Shown here: in pieces, positions 1 through 10,992 of the stretch
How the letters are laid out: each line of letters starts with the position of its first letter
How positions within the stretch are numbered: position 1 is the stretch's first letter
Source: Ustilaginoidea virens
Taxonomy: Eukaryota > Ascomycota > Sordariomycetes > Hypocreales > Clavicipitaceae
Assembly (NCBI RefSeq): GCF_000687475.1
Contig: NC_057322.1
Coordinates: 1,984,001-2,048,000, forward strand
Direction: 5' to 3'
Length of the DNA: 64,000 nt
Translations under genes and position numbers: made by a program
The notes under the pieces: model-generated
Told to the model about the DNA's origin: nothing
Database searches by the model: none
What the model saw: only the letters and a program-made list of their open reading frames with translations

Positions 1-1012
1 GCCGGCAAGGGCCTGGTTGCGGACCCGCACGATGCACACGCGCTTGACGCCTGCAATCTCGCCGTCGCACGTCACGCCCTTTGGCATTTGGACCTTCATG
101 GTATAGTCGGTGTTTGTGACGGGCGTCAGGCCCGAGACGCTGGACCCGGGAACGTCGCGCACAACCTTGGCGGGGAGGAAGGCCTTGGCGTCGGTGCCGC
201 CAGAGGTTGCGTCGATGGCGGCAGTCATGGATCCACCGCCGTCTTCGTTAATCTGCTCGGCGTGTCAGGGTCAAAACGTTGGGGAACCCACACACCCCCC
301 CCCGGCCCCCAACGGGGGTCCGGCCCAATTCCTCGGGCCGCTCGTGTGTTGACGTACCAATCTGTAAATGAGGGTGATGACGCCGTTGTCATCGGCGGTA
401 GGAAGGCCCTTTTCGGCACCTCGGCCGCGCAGATCGGCATTGATGGTCTCGACGGGATACGTTTTGGGCTTGCCGCCCAGGCCATAGACCCGGCTGAGGG
501 GCGTGCCCTCCAGGCCGCTCAAGAGCTTGCCAAAGGAACGCCTGTGTTCCTGGCGGCGCCGTTTGGACATCATGAAGAGACTCTCCAGCTTGTCCTCGAT
601 GCCGGTGGAGCCAGAGGCTCCCTTGTTGGTAGGGGGCGGGCCGCCGGTGCCCATGAAGTTGGCCACCACGAGGGCGGGGTCTACCCTTCCATGGCCCTGG
701 GTTGAGCCGAGGGGGCCGACCTTGCCAGAGTTGATTTCTGCGTCGCGAATGATGCCGGTATCAGCCTGGGCTCCGCAAGCGTTGACGACGCAATTCCGGG
801 GGGTGCCATCGGCCACTGTGGCGATTAGTATAACTGGAGAGGGTAGAAACCAAGGAACAGACGGGTTTGCCCGAGGGATGAATGATGCGAGAGAAACACC
901 TACCAGTCAGGCCGGGCATGGAAACGCCATTGGCGCCTTCGACAGAGCGGATGAGGCCGTGACCAGAGACAGAGGTTGCCGCCAGGGCAGTGAAGATGAT
1001 GGAGTGACGCAT
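1..1012 (-). CDS. gEgh16/Gas1-type secreted protein, 3' end cut by window
   Basis: Minus-strand gene with exons 904-1012, 358-815 and 1-252; the C-terminus lies beyond base 1. Exon 1 encodes a secretion signal beginning MRHSIIFTALAATSVSGHG, followed by the family-typical start of the mature protein (LIRSVEGANG). Exon 2 carries the conserved CVVNACGAQ and EINSGKVGPLG blocks. Introns 816-903 and 253-357 have GTAGGT and GTACGT donors and CAG acceptors, the first with a TACTAAT branch site, and all junctions keep phase. This family (Egh16, Gas1/Gas2, Mas1) is known from appressorium-forming and entomopathogenic fungi, where members are secreted and linked to host penetration. That role here is family knowledge only. 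The protein is incomplete, so total length is unknown. Confidence 0.85.
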
Positions 1013-3203
1013 AGCGAAAGTGGGAAGTGAAGGGAAAATATCGTGGACAAAGGGATGCAGTCAAGTCGCCGGGACTTGGAAAGGAGAGAAACGGCGGGAA
1101 AATACCGAGCGGTTGATGATGGTGATGGTGAAGGCTGGTCGGCACAGGAAACTTGAGCAGCTACCTGTCCAGCTTATGAATAACCACGGGCGTCGAGTCG
1201 AGGCTCAGTCTACAATTCAAAAAAAAAACCCCAACGCCAGGTTAGCGCCGGCGCATCGAACGGGGTCCCGTCGCTATCATCGTGGCGTCGCCTGAAGCAG
1301 ACGGACCGGACATCGTAAAAACAAACAGCCTAGGCCAGGGTGGATCGGCCAGCGCCCAAGCCTGAAACGCTTGAAACATCCGCCCGCCGAGGACGATCGT
1401 CGGCATGGGTCTGGTTGAAGACTGTTTATTCTCGCGGGCAGCAACAACCGCTCCGTCCAATGTGCTTCCGCTGAGCCATGACCTTCTCACCCCACCGACG
1501 AGGACGAGCGTCGCCGGCCGGCGAGAAGCCGAGGTTGACATGACGGAGGTGACGCGTCGTGACGGTGGTTCGACCCGAGGTTGCAATCATGATTCGCTTG
1601 CATGACATGGTAATTTGCTGTTTTGTGGCGGGCGTGGAATCCCCAGCACCCCCAGCACCATCAATGATGATCAATCACGGTTTCTCTTCCTGGCAACTCA
1701 GCAGGTCGGACAGTGTGGGCACTGGATGGCAACGTTGTTTTTCGCACGGAGCACCGGAGCCGGAGGCAGGCGAGTTGTTCCGCTCCGGCCAGCTGGACGT
1801 GGCGTCCAATCTTTTCCTAGGCGTCGTCGGCCCGTCGTCGGCTGTCTTCAGAAGCAATCGAAATCTGCACAACCACGCAGCAAGTGGGCCACCCGCACTG
1901 GCCGCCGGCCAGGCTGAAGTGAAGTCGTTTCCCGGAGCCTCCTCCGTGATGCCACCATGTCACCGAGGCAGATTTCACCATGCGTCGATCTGCGGCTAAA
2001 CAAACACGGCACTGCATGCTCATCTCCAAATGCAATTGCAAGCTGCTGGTGAATCGGAGGAGCCTCCAGATCGGCAACCCCCTCTGCGCACCACAACCAT
2101 GGCCAGCCATTGATTGGTTGGGAAGCCCTCATCTCCCAACGTCCCTTTTGCTTCCTCGCTCGGGTATGCTGCGTGTAGCTCATACGAGGTTTACGATTAC
2201 GCTCAACCCCCCTTGACGCTATTCCCCGTAGCTATCAGCAAGTCTGAAACACTAATCCGCTCCATCACCGGTAAAGCGCGCCGACCTTAATCTCGCCATC
2301 TCTACCAGCTCTACCAGCAATACCAGCCTTCAACTCTGGCCGTCGCGAGACTCCATCAATGTGTCAACCGACCATTGCCCCCCCCCATAATAACTTAACT
2401 GACCTGGCCAATGCTCTTTTCAAATATAGAATACGCTAATAAGTAGTAGTAGATCCTTAATTTTATAGTAGCCACTAGACCAAAAGTGTCCGTGTATATA
2501 TTTTCCTATATCAAATGACTTTTTTTGACTTTTTTCTTTACTTACCTCCTAGGTTCGTAGGTAGGTACGTCATAGTCTGTAAAGTAGAAAAGTACCTTTA
2601 TATATCTATTTCTATATAAAGTGACTTCTTTAACTTTTTTACTAGGCACCCCTACCTACCTAGGCACCTAGTGCTAAAAGTATAAATATATATTTCCTAC
2701 ATAAAGTGACTTGCTAGCATTATTGACAAGGGGGGGCAATAGTCGGTTGACCTGCACTACGGGCCGTCGCCTGAAGCTGACGCGGGAACTAGTTGTTTCC
2801 CATGACCGTGCTGGCTCTACGGCCCTGTGTGGCATCACTTTTCTCCCAACAAAGGCCCCGGGGAGAGCGGCTACGTTGGAAGCCCACGCCGTTCTGGTGG
2901 CCAGTCGTTGGAAACCCGTTGCGGCCTGCTGGTTCAACGGCTGTCTTCTCTCTTATCTCTCTGTGGTTCCGAATGGAAGTATATGTATACTCGTCCATCG
3001 TCTGCATCGCCTGTCTAATCCTTTCCCCTCCGTTTCTTCATCTCATTCATCGTCACTCGTTCCAACCCACCCCCCCTTCCATTCATTTTTTAGCCGGCCG
3101 AGCTGCGTTCTTTTTCAGAAAAACAATAGACAATAATCCCGTTTGTTTACCATTGATTCTTTTTTCCCCTTCGATCCTTGCCGCTTATCTTGCCAAAATC
3201 AAC
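1013..3203. other. Gene-poor intergenic region with AT-rich element
   Basis: About 2.2 kb between the divergent gEgh16-like gene and the small secreted protein gene at 3204. Open frames here are short, overlap on both strands and show no family signature. The part from about 2390 to 2715 is strongly AT-rich, with TATATA runs and recurring AAGTGACTT words, and belongs to the inverted-repeat element at 2363-2751. From about 3020 to 3200 the sequence is pyrimidine-rich, as expected for a fungal promoter and 5' leader ahead of the start at 3204. Confidence 0.6.
2363..2751. mobile_element. MITE-like element with about 22-bp terminal inverted repeats
   Basis: The left end at 2363-2386 reads GTCAACCGACCATTGCCCCC. 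The right end at 2730-2751, read on the other strand, is GTCAACCGACTATTGCCCCC, with one mismatch before the C-run. The 389 bp between and including these ends has an AT-rich core with repeated AAGTGACTT words and TACCTACCTAGG motifs and no open frame of note. This is the structure of a non-autonomous DNA transposon. No clear target-site duplication is visible, so the exact ends and superfamily are uncertain. It lies about 450 bp upstream of the small secreted protein gene at 3204. Confidence 0.65.
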
Positions 3204-3437
3204 ATGAAATTCTCCCTCGTCCCCGCCGTCTTCGCCGCCGCTCTCGTCGTGCACGCTGCCCCTATCAGAGAAGCCGGCGAAGCCAGCAAGCGCGAGTTCA
3301 ACATGGGCGGCCTGCCCTTTGGGAGCGTCCTCGGCAGCGGGACCCCACAGGATGCTGCTCAGGGTGCCGTTGCGAAAGTTTTTGGACTCGGTGATTTGGC
3401 TCTCAATGGCCCTGCCAGTCTTATTGGGCGTTCATGA
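3204..3437 (+). CDS. Small secreted protein, 77 aa
   Basis: Single-exon frame starting MKFSLVPAVFAAALVVHAAP, a typical signal peptide with a charged N-terminus, a hydrophobic core and an Ala-X-Ala-type cleavage zone near residue 18. A dibasic KR at about residue 29 (ASKREFN) is a possible kexin site, which would release a Gly- and Ala-rich mature peptide of about 48 residues with no cysteines. The start was chosen because it directly begins the signal peptide and follows a pyrimidine-rich leader and CAACATGA context. The same frame is open back to 2793, but that extension has no protein character. I do not recognise a family. Expression and function are unknown; a small secreted effector-like or cell-surface peptide is an inference from size and signal only. 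Confidence 0.6.
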   Translation: MKFSLVPAVFAAALVVHAAPIREAGEASKREFNMGGLPFGSVLGSGTPQDAAQGAVAKVFGLGDLALNGPASLIGRS

Positions 3438-4714
3438 GCACGCTGGAAGCCCGTGAGACTATTGTCTTCTAATGGTGAGTGTAGGAAGACGATGCCGGCA
3501 ATCCTGTTTCATTTGGCTGTTGGTTGACGTCTCAAGTTTCGCAGCGCGAAAATGGATGTGAAAATAAGAAAAAAAAAAGCCCACCAGAAAAACTAATGTA
3601 CCAAAGGCTGTGGATGGCTATGCTTGGGCTGGTTGCTTTCTCTTGTTGACTATTTTGGACTGGAACATATTGTACGGGCTGCTGTTATGTAACGGATTCA
3701 ATTCTTGTCAGGGCCATTAGAGCATGTTCCAACGAGCCGAGAGGCCATCACGGTGACTGCTGCAAGTCGCCTGCCATCCGTCGAATGGATCCCTGTGATA
3801 TTTGCGAGTGCAGTTCATGATGCTGCTGCTGCTATGTAATGGGCCCCCGCATCATGGCCGAATCTCACTGCTGTTGTGTGTATCATCGTACCAGACTTGC
3901 CATGGTAGTAAATAGTAAATGATGAATTGATGCACGCCAATGCAAAGCATGCCATGACGCAATGCAACTTCAGCCCCGCCATTCAATGGCAGGCCGTCAA
4001 CCAGATGCAAGGCAGGAAGCTGCGTCCTGCCTGCCTCCTGCCTCTTGGCCGCGCCAATCCGCAATCCCCTCACTCCCAGCTGAAACCCGCTCGTCGACGT
4101 TGACGTTCGTTGCCTCGTGGTCCAGCAAAGACATGGTGATGTGCCAATTTCCCCGGCAAGACACCGCAAAACCGCCCGCGACTCATGCACGGCGTCTGCA
4201 TCGACCAGTTCCCGCAGCCAAAACACCCGATGCCTGACCTGCGAGAGTCACTGGACGGCGGGATGCAAACGCCTCATGCAGGTGCATCCAGAATACAAGC
4301 GCAACCGCCTTTGCCGTTCCGTATAACCAAAGATTATGTTGGCTCCGCGAGCAAACGTGCTTCGGCACTACAGCGTGAAAATTGCCAACGACAAAATCGT
4401 CGACTCTGCCACAGTTCTCACACCGAGGCGGACGGTGCTGTGACTCCAATTCACTGTTACGACTGATTCACCGTTTGCAACCCGCATTCATAGTCATGTC
4501 ATGGCCTCGCCTCTCAGCCAACAGCCTTCTATATCAGCCAGCTTTCGAAGCCGCGTAAACCTATTTCTGTCGAGATCTTCAAAGCATCATCAAGCACCCG
4601 ATGGTCAAGTTTCATCTGCTCCATCTCTCCGACATCCACTCAAGGTCATTCATCGGCATCCTCCACAAGACAAAACACCTGTCATCAATCTCTGCTGCTA
4701 CCTGCAACTCCAAC
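3438..4714. other. Intergenic, no gene recognised
   Basis: 1.28 kb containing the likely 3' UTR of the small secreted protein and the promoter of the next small gene. Several 70-120-codon open frames occur on both strands (for example 3852-4226 minus and 4185-4466 plus), but they overlap each other, lack family motifs and look like chance frames. A TCTATATCAG motif near 4527 may serve as a TATA-like element for the gene at 4715. Confidence 0.5.
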
Positions 4715-4900
4715 ATGAAGCTCGCATACATGGCCATCGGCGTTGTCGCCGCGTCCGTCAGCGTCATCGCTGGCCCCTTGGCATATGCTGCATGCCAGGC
4801 AGCTTGTGCGACGACTTTGGCCACGGGGCCTGCTGGGCCCGCGCTCTACGCCGCTTGCCAGGCGGCTTGTGTACCAGCGTTGGCCCTCCCATGCCCTTAG
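4715..4900 (+). CDS. Small Ala/Cys-rich secreted protein, 61 aa
   Basis: Starts MKLAYMAIGVVAASVSVIAG, a signal peptide. The rest of the protein is almost entirely two copies of an Ala-Cys motif, YAACQAACATTLA and YAACQAACVPALA. Paired CxxxC motifs of this type resemble small fungal proteins often annotated as zygote-specific or cysteine-rich secreted proteins; that resemblance is from memory and not tested. An upstream in-frame ATG at 4601 would put 38 extra residues before the signal peptide and is less likely. Five cysteines in total, one of them in the terminal PCP. Function unknown. The internal repeat suggests the protein grew by duplication of a unit of about 25 residues. Confidence 0.55.
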   Translation: MKLAYMAIGVVAASVSVIAGPLAYAACQAACATTLATGPAGPALYAACQAACVPALALPCP

Positions 4901-5923
4901 CTTGGGTCATGTAAGACTCCCAGTGCAGCAAACGTATTACCGCGACTTTGGGTAACAAGGGTCCTAGCGACACGCTTTCGGGGGCTTCAGGCCAAGGCGT
5001 TGCCATGTATCTTTTGACGTGCCTGGACCCCGTCCTGCCGCGGGTCATACTGGGAGGATTCGACACAACTCCCACGATGCGTGAATACCTGGAGTGGGGG
5101 ACTGCAGCGTACAAGGGCTCTACTGTTTTTTTGATTGCGACGGATTGCTAGGATAGCTTCGGGGTATGATGCTGCTTTTGGCCTTTTTGTATGGTTCTAT
5201 AAATGTTGCTTTTCTAGTGAAGTCTTTAGTACTCGTCCTTGATACGAAGGTGCTAAACTGTTGAAGCGTAAACAAGTGCCTTGGAAATTTCAACTGTTTC
5301 TGATGCTCAGGAAGTTTACGGCATGCGAGGCAAGAAAGGAAGCCCCGTTTCAATCACAGGCCCACCCCTGCGATTCATCTGTGATTGGGCAAATGAGCTT
5401 CGCGGAGAAGTCCTAAGGAAAGCACTTTTTTCCCACCCCGTTCCGTCTCCCTCCATTCATCAACGCAAACACTCAGCCCCTTCTCATCGACGTTTACGCC
5501 AGCATCGACCAGAAGCGACGAAATGATGCCGCCCTCCAAGTCCAGTTCTTCCTCGGTGATGGAAGATACCAGAAGCCTCCATCTGTTCTTATGGAAGGGA
5601 TGCAGTATGCAATCAATGATGCTTTACGACCCCGAGACCTAGCTGAAAAGGAGGCTTCTGCCAGGGATATGAGGCTGCAGTATAACGAATGCAGCAGGGC
5701 TGAAACCGATGCATCAGAGGAATCCGGAGTGAATCAGAGTCACAACAGCCAGTCAGAAGTGAATCAGAGCCATCCAACAGCAAGCTATTTCTTCGCATGG
5801 CCTGGAATCTGGAAATAGAAAATGGTGGCCGACGATACTGACCTCCACACCCTAATGGCTCCCTCTCCTCTTCAGCCAGACCATCATTTACGCACGCAGT
5901 TTATAATCTAAGTCTATTACATC
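4901..5923. other. Intergenic, no gene recognised
   Basis: About 1 kb separating the small secreted gene from the dynamin gene. Short frames at 5281-5526 and 5591-5818 have no recognisable protein character. A short direct repeat (AGTGAATCAGAG, twice, around 5728-5770) is visible. The last 100 bases are CT-rich and probably hold the dynamin promoter and 5' leader. Confidence 0.45.
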
Positions 5924-8191
5924 ATGGAAGAATTCCCTCAAGAAAATCCTTCAGCCGATGGGCTCGGCCACTTACGTCCCACCTCCACGGGCCGGCTCCT
6001 TGACCTCATCGAGCAGGTCAGGGCAAAGGGCGTCGGCGACGTCGTGTCTCTACCTCAACTTGTCGTATGTGGTGACCAGTCCGCCGGCAAGAGCTCCGTC
6101 CTGGAGGGCATCACCGGCATGCCCTTTCCTCGGAAGGATGGGCTGTGCACCAGGTTTCCCACAGAGATCATAATGCGGCATGCTCGGGCGAGTGACACCT
6201 CCATCGTCGCCAGCATTCGACCAAGTAACTCAAGCACCCCGGGAATCCATCAAACCCTTGCAGCTTATCGAAGACAAATGGAAGGCATGGCCGAGCTGCC
6301 CGATGTCATTAACAAGGTGTCCCGTCTCATGAACATCCGTGGCTATGGAGACAAGGGCAGTCGCGCCTTTGCCGCCGACTCCCTTCGCATCGAGATCACC
6401 GGTGCTACTAGGCTGCATCTGAGCGTTGTGGACCTCCCTGGTCTTATAGCCGTGTCCAACGAGGAGCAAACGCAAGATGATGTCGAGGCAGTCCACGACA
6501 TGGTCGCCTCATACCTCCGGAACCCACGATCCATTATCCTCGCCGTGCTCCAGGCGAACAACGACATGGCCAATCAGCCAATCATCAAACTGGCGCGGCA
6601 GCACGACCCCCAGGGAGAGCGCACAGTCGGCATCATTACCAAGCCAGATCTGATCAACAAAGGTTCGGAAGCCAAGCTTGCTCTCATTGCCAAAAACCAG
6701 GACAGTATCAAGCTGAAGCTGGGGTTTTTCCTGGTCAAAAACCCCAGCCCCCAGGAGATGAGCGAGGGTCTCACCAAGGATGCGCGGTCCGCTCGCGAGC
6801 TGCGTTTCTTCTCAAGCGCAGAGTGGGCACGGCAAGGCCTCGACATGGACCGCGTCGGCATAGCGAACCTTCGCGCCTTTTTGCAAAAATTGCTCGACAC
6901 GCACATCGAGAGAGAGCTGCCCAACGTCCGCGACGAGATCAAGAAGGCTTTGAAAGACGGGACTGACCAGCTCAAGGATCTGGGAGATGCCCGTTCGAGT
7001 ATTGGGCACATTCGATCTTTCATGACAGACATCAGCATGAAATTCTGCCAACTGTTGCAGGCGGCTCTTGACGGAAGTTACCACAGCATCGACGCTCGTT
7101 TCTTCGACAACCCCGATTCTAGATTACGGGCCCGTATTCAAGAGACCAACACCAATTTTGCCGCGCATATGCAGCAGTATGGTCAGAAACGCAAGGTGTC
7201 AGACTCGGCCGAGGGCGAATCTGTGAATTCGACAAAGTCGTCCGACTCTTCAGGCCAGAACAGAACAGGTGATCAACCAGCCCAACTCACAGTATCGAAA
7301 AAATCAATGATGGCCTGGGTGAAGAAGGTTTGTAAAACTTCTAATCTATATACTGCGCCTCATACTGACGGATAGCCTAGGTTTACCTCAGCACAAGAGG
7401 CCGCGAATTGCCTGGAAATAACAATCCGGCATTTCTGGCAGAACTCTTTCTGGAGCAGTCCCGCCTATGGCCTGGTCTTGCTGAACATCACATCTGTAAT
7501 GTGCTGGGCATTGTGTCCGGTTGGATGCCAGTAGCTCTGCGTAAAACCATCAGCGAAGACAGTGTCCGCGGACATGTCCATGCCATATTGACAGAATGGC
7601 GGGACACTACCGAAAAGCTCGCTCTGGGTGAGCTGGAGAGACTGGTCGAGGACGAAAGGCGGGATCCCCTGACATACAACCATTACTACACGGACAATGT
7701 CCAGAAGGCCAGGCTCAACAGCCAGAAGGAGGCCATCAGGAACGCAGTCAGCCACGCGATAGCAGTGGATCATCGTGGAAAGCTGCTTATTGGCAACACA
7801 CGTGAGGATCTCGAGGGGCTCATTTCCTCCATGGAGTCACGCATCACACTCGACATGGATGAACAGGCGTGTAACGAAGCTGCGACGCAGCTCGATGCGT
7901 ACTACAATGTATTTGGCGAATTCTGCCTCCACCTTCTACATCACCATGAGACTGACTGGATCGCAGGTCGCCCTGAAGACTTTTATCGACAACGTGACGC
8001 GGCAAGTTGTCGAGCGCCAGATAATGGCTCCTTTCCGGGACGCCTTTTCTCCAAAGGCAATCTCGCAGCTGTCGGATGAAGAGCTGCTACGAATCGGCAG
8101 CGAGCCAGAAGAGCAAACCCGAAAACGCGAGCAGCTGAGCAAGATGGTCCAGGGGTTGAAGGACAGCCTCAAGCAGCTGGACCGGCTCTGA
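5924..8191 (+). CDS. Mx-like dynamin family large GTPase, 718 aa
   Basis: Three exons: 5924-7327, 7381-7908 and 7967-8191, with introns of 53 and 58 bp (GTTTGT..TAG and GTATTT..CAG), all phase 0. The GTPase domain shows the P-loop GDQSAGKSS (residues 50-58), the DLPGL switch (about 170) and TKPD (about 239). A stalk/middle region follows. The last exon starts VALKTFIDNVTRQVVERQI, the GTPase effector domain, and ends in a charged helix. There is no PH domain, proline-rich tail or transmembrane segment. This fits fungal proteins often labelled interferon-induced GTP-binding protein Mx rather than Vps1 or Dnm1. The family self-assembles and remodels membranes; a defence role in fungi is unproven. 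A low-complexity insert (about 420-455) lies in the stalk. The frame shift between exons 2 and 3 is fully explained by the intron. Confidence 0.9.
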
Positions 8192-8702
8192 CTGTGCAGT
8201 GAATACTGTCGCTAGAGCTGGTCCATCCCATCGCGCGTTGCTTGCTGTCTTGCCAAGTTCGGCCACGACGGCGGATACCGCTCCGAATAGCAACGGCCAT
8301 TGCATCCCTTCCGTCGATTTTGTTTTGGTAATGCGAGTTGGAATGCTTACCTGTTTTTCGTGAGGCGAGGCGCTGGACTAGTGCCGGCTGTAGGATTTCC
8401 CCTCGACGTTGGTTTTCCCAGTGGTTTTTTCCATTGTTGCTTCGCGAGTGGACTGTGAACTGCGGATTGTGGAGGGATGGATCGAGATGTCAACGTTTGA
8501 TCTTGTGTTTTCTGCGCCTGGAACGTGCGCACTTTAGCTAGATGTAAAGATGGATGGATGTGCATTGAATGGTCTTTTCGCTCATGTTGGTCGTGAAGCA
8601 CCATGTTCGTGCTGACTGTTGGGCAGTGTCGCACATGAACGGCGACTCGAAGTCGGCATGTACTATTCGTCGGACAGTCGCAATGTCTCAAACGTTGTTC
8701 AT
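8192..8702. other. Intergenic, dynamin 3' flank
   Basis: Probably the 3' UTR of the dynamin gene followed by sequence with no recognised gene. The minus-strand open frame 8347-8811 runs into the repeat array at 8703 and begins with repeat-derived residues (VDEQ motifs), but it has no intact start outside the array and I do not call it. Confidence 0.4.
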
Positions 8703-9120
8703 CCACGAGACCTAGACTTTGCTCGGGCTCGGTTTTGGGCAGATACGGCGAATACTCACGGCATCCCTCTGGTCGTCGAGCAGACTTGATTTGCAAACTT
8801 TGTTCATCCACGAGACCTATACTTTGGTAATCTCAGCTTACTGCAATTACTCTCACGACATTTTACTATTCAGACAGACTCGATTGATAAAACTTTATTC
8901 ACCTACAAGGCCTATACTTTGCCCAGGCTTGGTTTTGCGCAATATTCTCCACACGGCCTCCAAGTGTTCGTCCACCAGCCTTGATTTATCCAACTTGCTC
9001 ATCCACGCGACCTATACTTTGCAACACTTGGTTTTCTGCAAATGCTTTCACAGCATCCCACTAGTCGTCCGACAGCTTCAGCTTGTCAAACTTGAGCTCA
9101 TCCACGCGATCAGTGTCCTT
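8703..9120 (-). repeat. Decayed tandem repeat of about 100 bp, five copies
   Basis: The block CCACGAGACCTATACTTTG or close variants recurs at 8703, 8808, 8902, 9003 and 9102, giving spacings of 105, 94, 101 and 99 bp. Intervening sequence is also alignable, with GCTTGGTTTT and CAGACTTGATTTG-like segments. Read on the minus strand, units give related peptides such as LDKSRLVDEHLEAVWRI and SSLLDDQRDAVSIRRI, but stops and length changes break every frame. A period close to 99 bp (33 codons) suggests an ancestral protein repeat. The array starts about 85 bp past the stop codon of the viroplasmin-domain gene at 9204-9720 on the same strand, so it may be the degraded C-terminal part of that gene. 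Confidence 0.7.
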
Positions 9121-9203
9121 GGTACCTGGCACGGATTTGCGCAGCACAACATCCAGGACCGAATCCATCCGTGTTGGTCTGTGACCTGAACGCAAAGCCT
9201 TCA

Positions 9204-9720
9204 TTATCTCCAGTCGGCACACATCGGCGTAGGAGTTTTCCCAGTCTTTGTGATGAAAGCCTCAGCTTCGTCTCTAGTGCCAAAAAGTTGATAACAGTTG
9301 CCGAAAAAGTAGTCAACCGCCTTGCTACAGTATGTTAATGCTATGATTTAGAAGCATCTTGGGGAAGCGAAGCCGTACTGGTAATCGGTATATACACCAG
9401 GATGTTTTCCATTGGCAATGGCATAAAAACAGGGGTCATCTCCCACCGGTGCCTTACTGCCGGCTCCATCCTTGATGACCTCGCTGGGGTTCGCCACCCC
9501 ACGCTCCTTCATGTATCTCCGTGCTGCTTCAATCGTCAAGAAACCTTTGAAGATGGCGCCACTAAGCCCAGTCACTTTGGGATGAGCTTCCGCCCTAGTA
9601 AAGAGTCAGCTGGCTTGTGACGGCCATGGCTCCGGGGCAGAAATACCAGGATGAATAAATAGTCGGGGTGTCGATACGGCCCCTGACAACGGCGTGATAC
9701 TTCTTGGTCTTGGGAGGCAT
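9204..9720 (-). CDS. Tandem RNase H1 N-terminal (viroplasmin/Cauli_VI) domain protein, 136 aa
   Basis: Assembled from exons 9648/9647-9720, 9379-9594 and 9204-9324; introns 9595-9646 (GTATTT..TAG) and 9325-9378 (GTACGG..TAG). The protein starts MPPKTKKYHAVVRGR. Domain 1 has the pattern KYHAVVRGR..IYSSW..V.GLSGAIFKGF.T.EAA, with exon 2 restoring AEAHPKVTGLSGAIFKGF. Domain 2 starts FYAIANGKHPGVYTDYQ and ends in GTRDEAEAFI. These match the small domain that precedes RNase H in eukaryotic RNase H1 and binds RNA/DNA hybrids or dsRNA. No RNase H catalytic domain follows: translation stops at TAATGA (9206-9201). Standalone duplicated copies occur in fungi. No single exon covers the gene, so a plain frame search misses it. 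The downstream repeats may once have belonged to it. Function unknown. Confidence 0.7.
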
Positions 9721-10992
9721 CTTGGCATAGGGTACGCAAAGATTTCGAGCCCGTCTTTGGAATCCTATGTCACTGAGCGAGGTGAGCAAAGTTCTGGATC
9801 AACACGAAAGTGGCGGGTGGGTGGCGTGACGCTGATATATAGAATGCTGCATGATACACGTTTGACGGAACGTTGGCTTAGAACAGTTGATCCACGAGTC
9901 ATTGAGCGGGCGCGGCTACCTCCAGGCATGGTGTCGTGCTTTCACGCGGCAAACCAGGCAAACAAACATACGGACCGCTTCACTAGCAGCAACGTCTGCC
10001 GCCGGCTCTGTAAAATCCCTGCCCGAGGCTTCCGCGGTACGTCGCACGTCGAGTGCCCGCAGACAGACGATGCCTGCCTCGGGCTGCATCCTGGCTGCAT
10101 CCTGGAGGACGACTCGATGGAACGCCTGCGTGTGAAGTTGCCCACGACGAGGTTGACAAATCCTCCAAGGGGCCATCCGGGTTGAAGTCATTCCAGGAGC
10201 AATAACCAGTATTTCATGTAAATCCGCGGACCAAGACGGTGACCTCGACACACGACATTCCATGCCAGGGATGTCCTACACGCTGCACGAAGAAGCCGAC
10301 ACAACGTCAGCACCGCGCAGCGAGAGCAAAATCTCCATAGAATTTGTGGTCGGGGATATTGCAGCCGTGCTAGGTGCCAAGGCTGTCGTAATTATGGCTC
10401 CGAGAACAGACTGGTTACCTCGGCCGGATTTGCTCCCTGCGCTGGAGGCCCCAACTCCACATGCGTAGCAACTGTCGCAGAACGAAAAATAAGAGAGGGA
10501 AAAAAACACGAAAGCCCTCCTGCCCCCCCTGCCCCGAAGTAAGGAAGTCGGGGCGTGGCTAGGTCTTGTCGGCTTGCTTCAATTGGCAGGGCTCCTAGGA
10601 CGGCGCTGCACAAACATTTTAATGTACAAGGAACCCCGGCTTCGCTTCGCGGCAGAAACACCGAGATGAATGTATAGTCGGTGCCTCTTGCGTGCACGAG
10701 CGTCCGTATATCCTGCGATCCGGCCAAGACTTGGCACTGGAAATTCAGACGCTGGCTGCTGAAAACGGGACTGGGTTCTTGTTGTTCTGACCCGTGATGG
10801 TCACATCTCTTCCCTCTGATGTTCCGGCCTGTACGTTGATTCTTCATCAGTTATCGTGATCAACACAGTCATTCTCGATACCGTGAGATGGCTCCAAAAC
10901 CAAAATCATCAACAAAACATGCACACCAACAATGTCCTCGGTAAAGCCGTGCAAAGAAAACCCGGCGAGTGATGAAATCCGCCTCGGCTCTT
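9721..10992. other. Intergenic, possible relic of a second viroplasmin exon
   Basis: No intact gene seen. At about 10645-10700 the sequence CAGAAACACCGAGATGAATG TATAGTCGG closely follows the exon-1 end and donor of the viroplasmin gene (CAGAAATACCAGGATGAATA AATAGTCGG at 9640-9668). On the minus strand it gives HARGTDYTFIS before a GTGTTTCTGCC donor-like string. This looks like a decayed second copy, seen only over about 40 bp. The frames at 9694-10185 (plus) and 10392-10847 (minus) overlap this area and have no recognisable domains. Confidence 0.4.

Noticed and set aside
2793..3437. 214-codon frame that includes the small secreted protein
   Set aside because: The first 137 residues have no protein character, and the downstream ATG begins a clean signal peptide.
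8347..8811. 154-codon minus-strand frame at the repeat array
   Set aside because: It starts inside a decayed repeat, and only its first third shows repeat-related residues; the rest is random.
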